Below are positions 1 through 10,069 of a DNA stretch of 28,066 bases, piece by piece. The notes below the pieces were generated by a model. The model saw only the letters and a program-made list of their open reading frames with translations, was not told where the DNA came from and did no database searches. This DNA is from Antrodiella citrinella (Eukaryota > Basidiomycota > Agaricomycetes > Polyporales > Steccherinaceae), in NCBI GenBank assembly GCA_004802725.1, contig SGPM01000351.1, forward strand, positions 1 to 28,066, written 5' to 3'. Positions within the stretch are counted from its first letter, which is position 1. The number at the start of each line of letters is the position of its first letter. Both the position numbers and the translations under genes were made by a program.

Positions 1-236
1 CTCTGTATGCGCCTGCGCCTGTTGAGGATCCGGATGTGGTGAGGATGGCGAAGAGGAAGGGGAAGGGACGGGCGAGAGATCATGATGGGGAGGAAGAGGA
101 AGAGGAGCAGCAGGAGCGGGAGAAGGAGGTGTTGAAGGTGGTCGTCTCGCGGACTGGGGCTGTATACCATGACAGATGCTTACCTTCTGAGTTCCTCGTC
201 GCGCATGGGCATGATCACAATGTTGCCGTGCAGTAG
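1..236 (+). CDS. 3' end of an unidentified gene (partial)
   Basis: An open frame enters from the left edge (codons start at base 3) and stops at TAG 234-236, giving about 77 C-terminal residues. The visible part is low complexity: a basic stretch (KRKGKGRARDH), then a run of Glu/Gln (EEEEEEQQEREKE), then a short tail ending in NVAVQ. No domain is recognisable. The basic/acidic pattern would suit a nuclear or nucleolar protein, but that is only a guess. The next gene is convergent. An AATAAA hexamer lies 26 bp after the stop. Confidence 0.5.
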   Translation, partial: LYAPAPVEDPDVVRMAKRKGKGRARDHDGEEEEEEQQEREKEVLKVVVSRTGAVYHDRCLPSEFLVAHGHDHNVAVQ

Positions 237-572
237 CTTACCCTTCTCCGCCACATAGCATAATAAATTTATAGTAGGCTATTCTTGATTTTCATTCATT
301 CGCGTACTGTTCGTTCAGACGGAGATCATGAGAACATTCAGACGTCGACTTGATAGATATCCGTCTGCCACTGAATATGGGCCAGATAGAGCCCATTGAG
401 ATTTTGTAATAGCGGAGTTCATGAACGCATGCGTCGTCGTGTGTATGCGATACATAGAAAGAGCGTGTCATTCGTGGGGGTCGTGATCTCCGAGCCTGTT
501 ATGTGACTTCCTGATAATACATAGAGCAAAAAGAAAATAATTGAGATCGAGCATCCTTGCGATCTCGTTCAT
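237..572. other. Convergent intergenic spacer
   Basis: 336 bp lie between the stop of the partial + gene and the stop of the - strand membrane protein gene. I see no open frame with codon structure here. It probably holds the two 3' UTRs. Confidence 0.5.
262..267 (+). terminator. Possible polyadenylation signal AATAAA
   Basis: AATAAA occurs 26 bp downstream of the stop codon of the partial gene, inside an AT-rich stretch. The position suits a 3' processing signal for that gene. Fungal poly(A) signals are loose, so this is an inference. Confidence 0.4.
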
Positions 573-1900
573 CTATCGTCTCGAGAGGAACCTGCAATCA
601 CGGTCAAAATTAATTGAGAACGCTTCTGTCAGAATTGATATACGCACTCTCTAGCAGCGCTCGACTGCGCGTGTATCGCTGGCTTCAACCCACTCCCGCT
701 CCCCCCACTCCGTTTTCGCGTCCTGGACCCCGAGGCAGGTGTAGCAGGTGTGCCGACTGTCACACTGACTAGCGGTGAAGACCCAGTAGTGTACTGCCGT
801 TGTGAAGTACTTTGTCTCGGGTGATACGAAGACGACGCGACAGGTTGAGAAACGGCACGTCGACTCGAACTGCTCGGTCCTGCCGCTGCAGACGTCGACG
901 GTCGTGTCCTGGAAGAGGTACCAGGGAACGCAACAGAAGGCCCTGGGGCTTCTGCCCGAGCAGCTAAAATCAGTCCAACCCCATTCAGTTATAACGACAC
1001 GAAACCCAAGCAGGGGGGCGCACCTTCAACAACCTTCGCGTCCGCCTCACGGTGGTAGCTCTCCATCAGCGCAGAGAACCGCTTCACTTGCCACGCTAAC
1101 TGGTTCGCACGCGCCTTGTTCCCCTGGCTCAAAGCCCACTTCCGCTCCTCTTTGAACCGCCGTCGCTCGGAGTCTGCAAGGCTCGCGCGGGCGCGGAGAA
1201 TGGCGACTTGGCGTTCGGCGGGGGACATGACGCCTTGAGGATCGATGGAGGACGGACATGAGTCGATGGAGATCGAGGGTTGGGTGTCGACGCTGAGGGC
1301 GTGTGTGGGCGCGGGGGAGACGACGTCTCGGATGGACAGGTCGTGTTCGTGGTCGGTGTGGCGGTCACGGTCGCGGTGTCGCGGAGGGGGTGAATGCTCG
1401 CGTGTATGGCGAGAAGAACGGTGGCGGTCTGGGTTTGAGCGACCGAAGGAGACGAGTCGGAGTCTGCGGGAAGGGGGCTCGTGTGCATACAACTCTCTAG
1501 AGGGCGATATGGGGTTGGTGGGGAGGTTGTTGGATGTACTGCGTTCCCGTTCACGCGGTTTTGGGTTCACGTCCCCCAGAATGCCTGACTCTTCGAGGAA
1601 CTGAGAGAGGACATTGGTCACGAGGAGACCGATGCCAATGCCGACGACCGACATGATGCACCTGGAGGCAATGTCTTCGTACCCACGGGTGAAATCAAAA
1701 AGAAATTTTGCGGCAACGACAAAGCCAACGACGATGGCAAGGTCGGGGAGTGTGGTGAGGGCATAATAGAGGAGAACGCCCTGCCAGATGCCGAGGAGGA
1801 TGTGATCTGAAGTGTTGGAGACGTGGTCGGGGTTGATGAGGTTGATGAGGATGCGAATGCCGAGAGCGACGAGGAGGGGGAGCGCGATGTTGAGGGTCAT
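573..1900 (-). CDS. Multi-pass membrane protein with DUF1771-like C-terminal helices
   Basis: Spliced model on the minus strand: exons 1900-1024, 963-648 and 591-573, introns of 60 and 56 nt, 403 residues. Start: ATG at 1900; a longer frame to 2077 opens with TTG and would run through the COG2 start, so it is rejected. The N-terminus has three or four hydrophobic segments: residues 2-20, about 31-66 (HILLGIWQGVLLYY, then LAIVVGFVVAAKFLFDF) and about 77-95. A long Arg/Ser/His-rich disordered region follows. A charged helical block (ADSERRRFKEERKWALSQG ... MESYHREAD) resembles the DUF1771 motif often found before Smr nuclease domains. No Smr domain follows; the C-terminus is Ser/Thr/Pro/Arg-rich. 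The two downstream introns are inferred from GTGCGC...TTTTAG and GTGCGT...TGCAG; without the second, the frame would stop at 629. Function unknown; probably an endomembrane protein. Confidence 0.65.
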
Positions 1901-2033
1901 TAACAGAGTCGGAGATGAGGAGGGAGGGGTCGCAGCGGCATCAGTACATGGGTGAAGAGAAGAAACACGTTCAGCGCACCTCACAACAAACACGCAGGCG
2001 CCCATAAAGTTATCAGCACTCCCGACAGCCACG
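1901..2033. promoter_or_regulatory. Compact divergent promoter between membrane protein gene and COG2
   Basis: Only 133 bp separate the two ATGs, which point away from each other. The stretch is presumably a bidirectional promoter with both 5' UTRs. I see no clear TATA box. The layout is visible in the sequence; shared control is inferred. Confidence 0.5.
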
Positions 2034-5000
2034 ATGTCGACGATGCTATCGCCGTCGACGAGCAGGGACAGCGACAACGACCGTCTCGGTCTCGACAGAC
2101 TCGCAGAAGAACTCGAAGAGCGCGAGCTCAGGTCCCCCAGCTCCTCAAAGTTTCCCCCTCACGCCTTGCCAAACTACGTTCCGCTCTCGCACGACAACCC
2201 GTACCTCTCTGCCGACCCATTCAACGTCCAAGAGTTCCTCCTCTCTCGCTTCTATACATCTCTGCCAGACCTGCGCTCAGAGCTCCGAGACTATCTTGTC
2301 ACTCTTAAAGACGAGCTGGTCCGGCTTATCAATGATGACTATGAAGCTTTCATTAGTCTCAGCACCGACCTCAGAGGTGAAGGCGCGCGCATGGAGAGAC
2401 TGCAGCGGCCTTTGGCTGAACTGCGTACGCAAGTCCTAGTGAGTTACCACTCGCGTATACAACTACTTCTTGACTCAACGTGTGACAGGACTCTCAACGT
2501 GAACTTCAAGCTATACAGGATAACGTACAGGAGAAGCTCAAGAAACGCGCAGCTCTTCGAGAAGAGAAGACCTTTCTACATCTCTTGCTCAAGATCTCCG
2601 AATCTGTAACGAGGCTGGAATCACTGCTTCTTATTGCTGCTCCTTCCGACGAAGCTGCCCTGACTGCCCATGATCAAGAGGCCGACCGGCTTGACGAGAG
2701 GTATTCTACGACCTATATGCACCTATTGCTTCTGCTGACATCCTCAGAACGCGAGGCAATCGCGCAAAACATCTATCCCGTGTAGCAGCAGAATACAATC
2801 AGCTGCTGTATCACGTATCCAAAGCCCAAGCGCAGAAATCCGCGTTCGTCCAGGAGATCCAATGGGTTTGTGAGGTATTCAATATACCTCGCAGAATCCT
2901 CTTTACTAACGTCTAATTCCAGCGCATTGACCGCATAAAGTCAACTCTGTCTTCGGATTTGGACCATCTGTTCTCTACAACAGTCATCGCGCTGACAGAA
3001 GGCAAAGTCCCCGGACGCGACACGAAACTTTCGGAATCGGACAGGGCGAAGTGGCTGTCGGACGTGACAGAATGTTTGCGGACGTACGACGCGCTGGGGC
3101 AATGGAGAGACGCAGAGGAAGTCTTGCGGAGAGACGTTGTCCGTGAATTCGTCAAAAAGGTCAGGTTCTCATACCATCCTCGAGCTCCGCTCGCTGCTCA
3201 CCTGGGATCATAACAGACCATATTTCCTGGTGCGCTGACAACACCGCACAGTCCCGTTATGCCACACACACCCCTACCCGCCGTACCCGCCCACATCACG
3301 CACGCCATACACTCCCTACAGCGCGTTCGCCTCCAAACAGAACCCATTCGACGTCGGATATGGGTCTGCGCACGCACATCTACTGGATGACTCGGACGAT
3401 CCGCTGGCAGGGCTGTACAACACAGTTCTGAAGTGGGTGGAGAGAGATCTGAAGAGGGTGATGGAGGTTGCGGAGAAGGCTTGTGCGAAATCGACAACTA
3501 AGGCTGGGAACGGTTTACTGACGTTTGGAGGGGTGAAGGAGAACGACAAAAGTGGGGAGAAGGAGAAGGGGGAGAGATTCGAGATTATGGCGAACGTGGT
3601 GTGGGCAGAGATCGGGCGGGCGATCATGGACGAGCTGGGGAATGTGGTGTTTGCTGCAGGAAAACCTGATGACTTCCGAAAAGTGAGTTCCTTACGGCTG
3701 TTCATGTTGCAAGCTTTTGACATGGGGGTAGCACCATGAAACTACACAAGCATTTATTCGCTCACTGGAGTTTTTCGCACCCTCTGTACCTGCCATCGAA
3801 GCCATGCGCGCACACTCCGTATATACCGCGTTTGATCGGCGATGGCAGCTATCAGTGTACTTCCAGCTACGATGGAAAGAGATTGTGACGAAGTTGGAGG
3901 AAGCGTTAGTTGTGACGAGGATTGAGCGGAATGCGACGAAAGGTACGTTGCCATCACACATGTGATGCGAAAGTGACTGATAAGTCTGTACAGCGAACGC
4001 GCCGTTTGTGACTACACAAGGTGCAGCCGTGTGGGACGCTATTGCATCATGTTGGAGTGCGCAAGTGTATATACCTGAACTAAGTCATCGATTCTGGAAG
4101 CTCAATCTCCAAGTACGTGTTTATGCGTCTTGTATATACGCACCCTTACTGACGAACAATATTTTTATACCAGCTGTTGAGCAGATACAAGACATGGCTT
4201 GACGCAAGCCTCCCGCCCCTCGACACATCTACCCGAACTACCGGTTCACTTTCCGCACTTGTACGTCCTCATTTCTAGTGACCTTGAGTGGCTCCTGAGG
4301 CGTTGTGCTACAGATACCACCGACCCCTCCGACCACACGCGCTGGGACGCCCAGTTTGCCCACTGAGGCGGCGTCAGCGGAGAGCATCGCTGCAGACGAG
4401 CACATCCTTCTCCAGCTCGCGACGGCTATGTGTGACCTCAAAGCGTTTGAGGCGCAGATGTGGACGCTGTGGAGAGAGGTGTTGGGGGTGATGTTGCCCA
4501 GAGACACAGAGGTTGATGGGGAGGAGAGTACAGATAGCAGTGACATCCTCGAAGGTAAGCATGTTCTCTTAGTTCGCGGTCAATACCGTCAATACTCACA
4601 TTTGTGTTGCAGACGCACTTCGACACGCGCTCTCCAAGCTCCTCTCCCCTCTGCCCCCGCTCTCCAGCCAAATCATTTACATTCTCTCCCGGCGCGGTTG
4701 CGACGCTCTACTCCCCATGCGCTCCATCCCTTCCCAATTCCGCGCCATGTCCTCATCAAAACGCCTCCCAACAGACCCAAGCCACTTCGTCTCCCTAGTT
4801 CTGCGCCCGCTCAAGACATTCTTCGGCATTGCAGGCGGGGACGGACCAGCCAAGGCACTTAAGGACGAGTTCTTGAAGGCGTACGCCGAGGAAGTGTTCG
4901 AAGTCGTCGCGCAGCGATACATGTACTTCCTCACCGCCATGAAGAAGACCGAAGAGTCCCTTCGTCGGCTGAAGAAGGGGAAGAAGTCCACGTTCTCGCT

Positions 5001-5196
5001 GTTTGGCTCGGGGTCAGGGTCGGGTGGGGGTGTGAGGGAGGACGAGGGGGAGGAGAAGATCCGGGTGCAGATGATTTTGGACGTGGCGGCGTTCGGGAAG
5101 GACGCGGAGAGTCTGGGCGTGGTGGTTGAGGAGAGCGAGAGTTATAGGACGTTGAGGGAGTTGGCGAACGCGCCGTTGGCGGAGGAGGTGGCGTAG
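2034..5196 (+). CDS. COG2: Conserved oligomeric Golgi complex subunit 2 (COG2)
   Basis: COG2 belongs to lobe A of the COG tethering complex, which guides retrograde vesicles to Golgi cisternae. Ten exons: 2034-2438, 2489-2700, 2748-2865, 2923-3159, 3217-3682, 3732-3942, 3994-4112, 4174-4260, 4314-4554 and 4613-5196; about 892 residues. The N-terminus is the typical COG2 region: NPYLSADPFNVQEFL, then ELRDYLVTLKDELVRLIN and the block DYEAFISLSTDLRGEG, followed by coiled-coil sequence. The C-terminal DUF3510-type region includes DALLPMRSIPSQFRAM and a SHFVSLVLRPLKTF segment. All introns are 47-61 nt GT-AG. In exon 5 the reading frame changes between TIFPGALTTPHSPVMPHTP and the downstream TPYTPYSAFASKQNPF. 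The shift is explained by one extra C in the run 3271-3274. A 22-nt GT-AG intron at 3230-3251 would also restore the frame, but is implausibly short. COG2 is a core gene, so a sequence error is more likely than gene loss. Confidence 0.9.
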
Positions 5197-5684
5197 CGTC
5201 CTGAGACGACGCTTTTCTATCTCTCTCTTGGTTGTGTTGTACTTGTTTGATAAGAAGATGATTGCTGCTAGGTTTCTCGATGGAGCAGACAATTCCGTCG
5301 CCTCCAAAACGCCACAGTACATGAGAAGCGGCAAGGTTCGGACGAAACTCCCGCATCTCTCGCTGCAACCAGCGACAAGTGTTATTTTCTCCGGGTTCTT
5401 TACAGGATGTCAAGAGGTTGCGAACTCCTGAGGAGCATATGAATCACGGTTTGTTACCTGTGAGATTTCACCATAAGGAATAGAGTTCATCGTACATCAA
5501 GTCCTGCTGGCGACGAGAGATTCGAGACGTTTTCGAGTGAGTTGCAAACATCATAAATTGACCTGGACGACAAATTGCAAGCTGTGGGTGTGCCATTTTC
5601 TTTCCCCGTTGACAGTGAGAGTACGACCCGGGACATACGTGCTCGTTTGCTAACAGCTCTTCTTTATATTTTTTCAGAACGACA
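5197..5684 (+). other. Intergenic region after COG2
   Basis: 488 bp following the COG2 stop. Short open frames exist on both strands but lack codon structure or recognisable motifs. It presumably contains the COG2 3' UTR and the promoter of the next transcript. Confidence 0.4.
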
Positions 5685-6158
5685 ATGTCTTCACATCGCA
5701 AGGCGTACGCCGGTGACCCATCCCCACCTATCTCTTTACTCGATTTCGACATTCTGGAAGACATTTTCTTCGAATCCCTCCCGCCGTTGAGCACTGTTCC
5801 TTCATCCCCCACCATCCTTGGCAGACCTCCTGCTACCTTCTTCCCAGGGCCGGGCATACTTAGGTTGAGACATTCCACCTTTGTTCCACTTGGTCATCGT
5901 TTGAATGAGCCATCCATCTCCTGGAAAAAACACAACTATACAATCTCGATGTCACAACGACCGTGAGAGTCCAAGCGAGGCTCGCCCTAGAAAGACTTCA
6001 AAGAGACAGAAGACGTAGTCTCGACTTTCACCTGAAAGCAATATCAAATTCACCACTACTATGTACCTTCAACTTCCTGTTCGTTTGTCCACCGATAGTC
6101 GATTATTTAGCAACTGCTACCTTGACTGACATCCCACTTACCAATAGCCCTTGGAGCT
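5685..6158 (+). pseudogene. F-box-like ORF remnant (weak)
   Basis: An ATG at 5685 opens a 93-codon frame with LLDFDILEDIFFESLP, which resembles the first helices of agaricomycete F-box-like proteins (usually LPPEIL-x-IF). The frame stops at 5964-5966. A second frame, 5963-6158, continues with VQARLALERLQRDRRRSLDF, which looks like the segment after an F-box, but I find no good splice junction linking them. Either this is a degenerate F-box gene or the two frames are chance. The next locus is a different family (GDSL esterase). Confidence 0.3.
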
Positions 6159-6215
6159 GATTATTGGGATGGACCGTGACAGCAGTCCTTCCAGAACATT
6201 GTCATCCTGTGAGAG

Positions 6216-7187
6216 ATGGTCATATTCAGTCCCGCTCGTCTAGAGGAGCTAATGGCTGAGGTGTTTATGCTCCATCTTTGCAGGGGAGATTCATATAGCA
6301 TATCCCTCAATGATGAAAAAACATGGGTACATCGTATTCGTATCTCAGCCTTTCCAACGGCTGATATCCCCCTAGTCGGCTACATGAAGAAACGTTGCCA
6401 GAAACAGGACATCTCACCTGAACTACATAATCTCGCGGTCCCTGGAGTGACTGCCGAATACGACCTCTCAGACCAGCTAACGCGTTTCTTCACGCTCTTC
6501 CTCAACAATGAGCAAGAAGACTCGCCAGCTTCAAATCCAAGTAAACCCGATCCGCGACTGAGCTCCAACGCGACCACCTACTGTATGTCACTCCGCTTGT
6601 GCGGCATCATTTTGTCACTGACACAATTTAATTCATTGTCAGTTTTCTTTTTTGGAATCAAGGATTGCGGGAGCACCGACGTCGATGACTTGGAGGCCAT
6701 CATCGAGACGATCTTCGACGCCGTTCATGACCTCTACGTCAAAGCCGGAGCTCGGAACTTCGTCCTCGTCGACTCGTTCCACCCGTAGATCGTTCGCCTC
6801 AAGGTGCATGCAGCCGGCTGCATGCACCGCCTCACATCTTCTTCTCTGACACGGCTATTCATCTCAACGCGTATTCACCTTTTCTAGTCGTACAATCCAG
6901 ATCTCCGGACTTGATAGAAGAGCGCGTCTCCACATGGAATACCCTCCTCCAGACACAAGTCACAGAGTTCGGCACAAGCAGCAAAGAAGCTACAGTCCTC
7001 CTGTTCTCGGCGCACCGGGGTGCTCACGCAGATTCTTGACGACCCGCTCGAGTTCGACTGGACCAATGAAGACGTGGAGAGCATGGGCAGTGCGATGTGG
7101 GAGGACGACTTGCATCTGACGGAGGGCGTGCATGAGATTTTGGTCTTTGCTTTCATCATAAATGCAGATGCAACCTTTCCAACTTGA
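6216..7187 (+). pseudogene. Damaged GDSL / CE16-type esterase
   Basis: Intact relatives are serine acyl or acetyl esterases of the SGNH fold. Landmarks in order: GDSYS near 6284 (block I nucleophile), LHNLAVPGVTAEYDLSDQLT near 6430, FFGIKDCG at 6651-6671 (block III), YVKAGARNFVLVD near 6735, STWNTLLQTQVTEFG near 6930, LDDPLEFDW near 7033 and WEDDLHLTEGVHE near 7100 (block V Asp-x-x-His present). A 60-nt intron, 6583-6642, joins ATTY to FFFGIKD; a second, 6804-6887, follows DRSPQ. Two frame changes are needed. One lies near 6771-6785, where the frame runs into TAG 6786-6788 while the expected PPVDRSP continues one frame over. The other is at the G-run 7017-7020. The block III Asn (GxND) is Lys, which should abolish activity. 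The N-terminus is unresolved: no clear signal peptide precedes GDSYS, and a TGCAG acceptor just upstream suggests a missing first exon. The start given is only the open frame's edge. Confidence 0.65.
6803..6828. repeat. Perfect 26-bp palindrome on a splice donor
   Basis: The 13-base arm GGTGCATGCAGCC is followed immediately by its exact reverse complement, with no spacer. The GT of the second esterase intron is bases 2-3 of the left arm, so a hairpin in the transcript would bury the 5' splice site. Confidence 0.95.
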
Positions 7188-7712
7188 TGCTGCACTCGAG
7201 TTCGCTCTGGAGATTGTGCTTATGCTATCCAGCATGTATTGTCAGCTGCAAAGACAGCCAAAAAAAGGAAGTACGGACTACTACCAAAGAGATCATTTCG
7301 GTCGACCATGTCACAATAATAAAAAAGTGGGACAACAAAACGACTACGTCTCGTACGCGAGGGGGGATGACTAGTGCACAATACAAATACAGGAAATAAT
7401 CTACGTGGGTTTGAGTGAGAGCGAGAGCTAGAGCTTGGGGAATGACTATCGATCGCGACAAAGCATGTGACCACTGGAAAGAAGGGGGCAAGAAACAATA
7501 AAATAAAAGTCTGCTCGCCAGCAATGGGTAGTGGTGCAAAGAATATTGACGATGAGAAAGACAGTGTCCAGAACAAACATGATGAAAGGGTTGAACAATG
7601 CCAGATGTAAGACCCAGCGATAAGTAAGACGAAGCGTCAAAAAGCCTCTAAAAGAGAATAAAAAAGCGGACAAAGGATCCAATACCCTTCATGAAGAGGT
7701 AGAAAGCCGGTG
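7188..7712. other. Convergent spacer between esterase remnant and membrane protein gene
   Basis: 525 bp of AT-richer sequence between two 3' ends, with A-rich tracts near 7260, 7320 and 7500. An AATAAA occurs near 7498 on the + strand. No coding structure is seen. It probably carries both 3' UTRs. Confidence 0.45.
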
Positions 7713-9607
7713 TCATGAAGCTGGAGCCAGGTCCAACATCACAGGACTCAACACACTGATCACCTCCACGCACCCGGGTGCACCAGCGGTGGTGATCACT
7801 TTTGGCCTCGTCCCTCGCCCAACCCACCCACTGACGGACGAAATGTCAATATCATCGTAATACAACGTCCGTCCGAATGAATCCCGCATAGACCTCGAGT
7901 TGAACGAATACGATGAGGTCAAGTTCGACAATATGCCATCGACATTAGCATTCCCGTCTTGCACTGTGGCAGCTGCGTACTCGGTCTGGGCCAAGAAGGT
8001 GCCCTCGTAGTTGCTGTCCACGAAGACACTGGTAAGACCGAGGTTGTTACCAGCATGTAAGAAGACCGGTAGGGGCGATACGGAAGATGGTAGGGGCAGT
8101 GATTGACCAACGTTGACGGTGAGAGGGGCGTTGAACGTATTACAATCAATATACACTTGTGGCGGATTTGACCGCCAACCCGTCCAATTTGGATCGGGCA
8201 CGGCAAGCGTGATGTTGGCCGTAAGAGCTCTGTGAAATGATGCACGTGAAGACCTGACCAAGTAGGCGTAATGAAACTGACTCACTGGTTACCGGTATTG
8301 ATTCGTATTGAAGGTTGCGCAACCTCACCAGATACGTTCATGGTAATGTTTGCGATTACCTCGCTGTATGTGCGGAAAGAGATAAGCAGAAATAACAGCA
8401 TACAAGCACCGTGTGCTTACGCAGACATCGTTTCAAGCACGAGTTGGTCTGACGCTCCAAACGTTCCCGTGATTGATCCGGGGGAGCTCATAACGAAGAG
8501 CTTGTCGGCAGTTACGGACTAGCAATATGGCCAGACGGAAAGCGTCAGCAGATCAATTACACGAGATTCTGAACAAAGGAAACCACATACATCCACTGTA
8601 ACATTCGACATCGGGCCGCCCAAAACGGCTTGTGAGAAGGATATTTGAGGGAAGAGAGAGGCGTAGTGTTGTTGGAAGAGAGGTAATATAACAGCGAAAC
8701 TCGAAATATTCCGAGTTTGCGAGGGGAACAGCATGGAGATATCAAAATGTAGAGTGTCAAGAGACGTGAGGTTGTTGGGAACCTGAAGGCGAAATTAAGC
8801 GAAATTGCCACGAAAAGAGGGGATGAAGCGTACGTAGATGTAAAAGCCGTTGTTGTCGTATGCATCCACTAAACATACGTGCGTCCGACTTCTCACATCT
8901 GGAGTAGAGTACGACATTGTGACAGCAATTTGAATCTCAGCGACAGAGGCGTCCTCGTTGATATCCACGTCCAGGGTCCCTGATATTGATGATGAAGCAG
9001 CGTCGGCCCTGTAGGAGCCATTTGAGCCAAGAAAGATGCCAATATCCACAGGCATAGAGTATGTCGCACTGTGATGAAGGTAAGGGTGAGAAGCAGGAGC
9101 ATAACGTAGGGGGGGCGTACACTGAGGCGAATCCTGCATCGTTCCTCTCATCTACGGTAAACCATTGGTCGCAATTCATCGCCTGTGAATACGTCGGTGG
9201 CGAACTGAGGATCTCCTGGCCTGGGATGACAATGACACTAGCTTGTTGTGGATTCCATAGTGTAGTATACTGTTCTGAATTTTGGGATTTGTGTAGCTTC
9301 TGCACGGAGGATATAGATCAATGCGCCCGTCATGAAGAGGGACGAAGAGAAAAGTACTGACGACAACTAACAGGGGTACACCAATGACGACGGTCAAGAG
9401 GGTGTACACGATGAGAACAATGACTACGATCTTCCACCAGCGTCGTTTTGGCTTGCGCAAGCCTGGTTTGGTGAAATGTTGTGCTTCGGAAGTGTCATAA
9501 TCGGGAAGGGAGGAAGTAGAGGTCGGGGTGGAGCAGCGATTAACTGGCGGGGCATGTATGGGGTCCGGAATCTTCGGGATCTGGTCTTGGTCGTCGAGGA
9601 TGATCAT
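7713..9607 (-). CDS. Uncharacterised single-pass membrane protein
   Basis: Seven exons on the minus strand: 9607-9362, 9299-9121, 9068-8834, 8782-8591, 8518-8421, 8363-8286 and 8229-7713. All introns are GT-AG of 51-72 nt and all phases agree; 514 residues. Residues 1-56 are polar and presumably cytoplasmic, ending in a basic cluster (RKPKRR). One membrane helix follows at about 58-82 (WWKIVVIVLIVYTLLTVVIG). The rest is a large exterior-type domain rich in Ser, Thr, Asn and beta-prone repeats, with many N-glycosylation sequons (for example NGSY, NITM, NLTS). No catalytic motif is seen. The topology, with a short inner tail and a large outer beta-rich domain, suggests a cell-surface or wall-facing type II membrane protein. 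I recognise the style from agaricomycete hypothetical proteins but can assign no function. It is divergent from the ATP sulfurylase gene, with 813 bp between starts. Confidence 0.75.
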
Positions 9608-9769
9608 GGCCTTCCCTGTTCAGAGCGCGACGGCTCACAACATGGGCGACAAAGGGAGGAGAGCTCGCTGTGGAGGACGGTATCGGAGAAAGGAAGGACG
9701 GTGTTGAGACGACTCGGACGATGGGTGAGACTGAGAAACGTAGACACGGGGCGTGGGTGACCGGTCTAA

Positions 9770-9797
9770 CCTAACCCTAGCAGAGCCTAGGGTTAGG
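9770..9797. repeat. Telomere-like inverted repeat
   Basis: Left arm CCTAACCCTAG (9770-9780) and right arm CTAGGGTTAGG (9787-9797) are exact reverse complements with a 6-base loop, CAGAGC. Both arms contain the TTAGGG unit used by fungal telomeres. The pair lies in a promoter region, 163 bp upstream of the - strand membrane protein start. Confidence 0.9.
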
Positions 9798-9801
9798 AGC
9801 A

Positions 9802-9809
9802 TCACGTGA
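9802..9809. promoter_or_regulatory. TCACGTGA palindrome, site 1
   Basis: An eight-base palindrome matching the CACGTG core bound by bHLH factors. In budding yeast, Cbf1 binds TCACGTG upstream of sulfur assimilation genes. It lies about 610 bp before the ATP sulfurylase ATG. The flanking bases (CA before it) match site 2. Its function is inferred. Confidence 0.5.
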
Positions 9810-9881
9810 CGCGGGTCCCGGCTTTCGGCGCGCCCCATTTCGCCCTGGGAAGCGCCGCCGCCGTTTGGAATTGCGGAATAC

Positions 9882-9903
9882 GGTCATTCCGAGGTCATTC
9901 CGA
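9882..9903 (+). repeat. Two tandem copies of an 11-bp unit
   Basis: GGTCATTCCGA occurs twice head to tail, 9882-9892 and 9893-9903, between the two TCACGTGA sites. It could be a doubled factor-binding site; the role is unknown. Confidence 0.8.
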
Positions 9904-10069
9904 GGGGCGGGAGGCACTTCTCCTATTTATAGACGCCTACTTGTGATTTATCTCGCTGTTAAGTTACGACAGCAGACAGAGGACATCACCCTATCGCAGA
10001 GACCGTCGGATGAGCAACTTCAAAATACTTTGCGCTACGATGACTGGATGAGATTACTGACAAAATTCA

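Noticed and set aside
802..1155. Open frame on + opposite the membrane protein gene
   Set aside because: It starts at a non-ATG codon and is a shadow of the spliced minus-strand exons.
1901..2077. N-terminal extension of the minus-strand membrane protein
   Set aside because: It starts at TTG and would overlap the COG2 start codon; the ATG at 1900 begins directly with a membrane helix.
3230..3251. 22-nt intron in COG2 as the preferred model
   Set aside because: It is far below usual fungal intron size and would delete family-typical sequence (GALTTPHS); kept only as an alternative.
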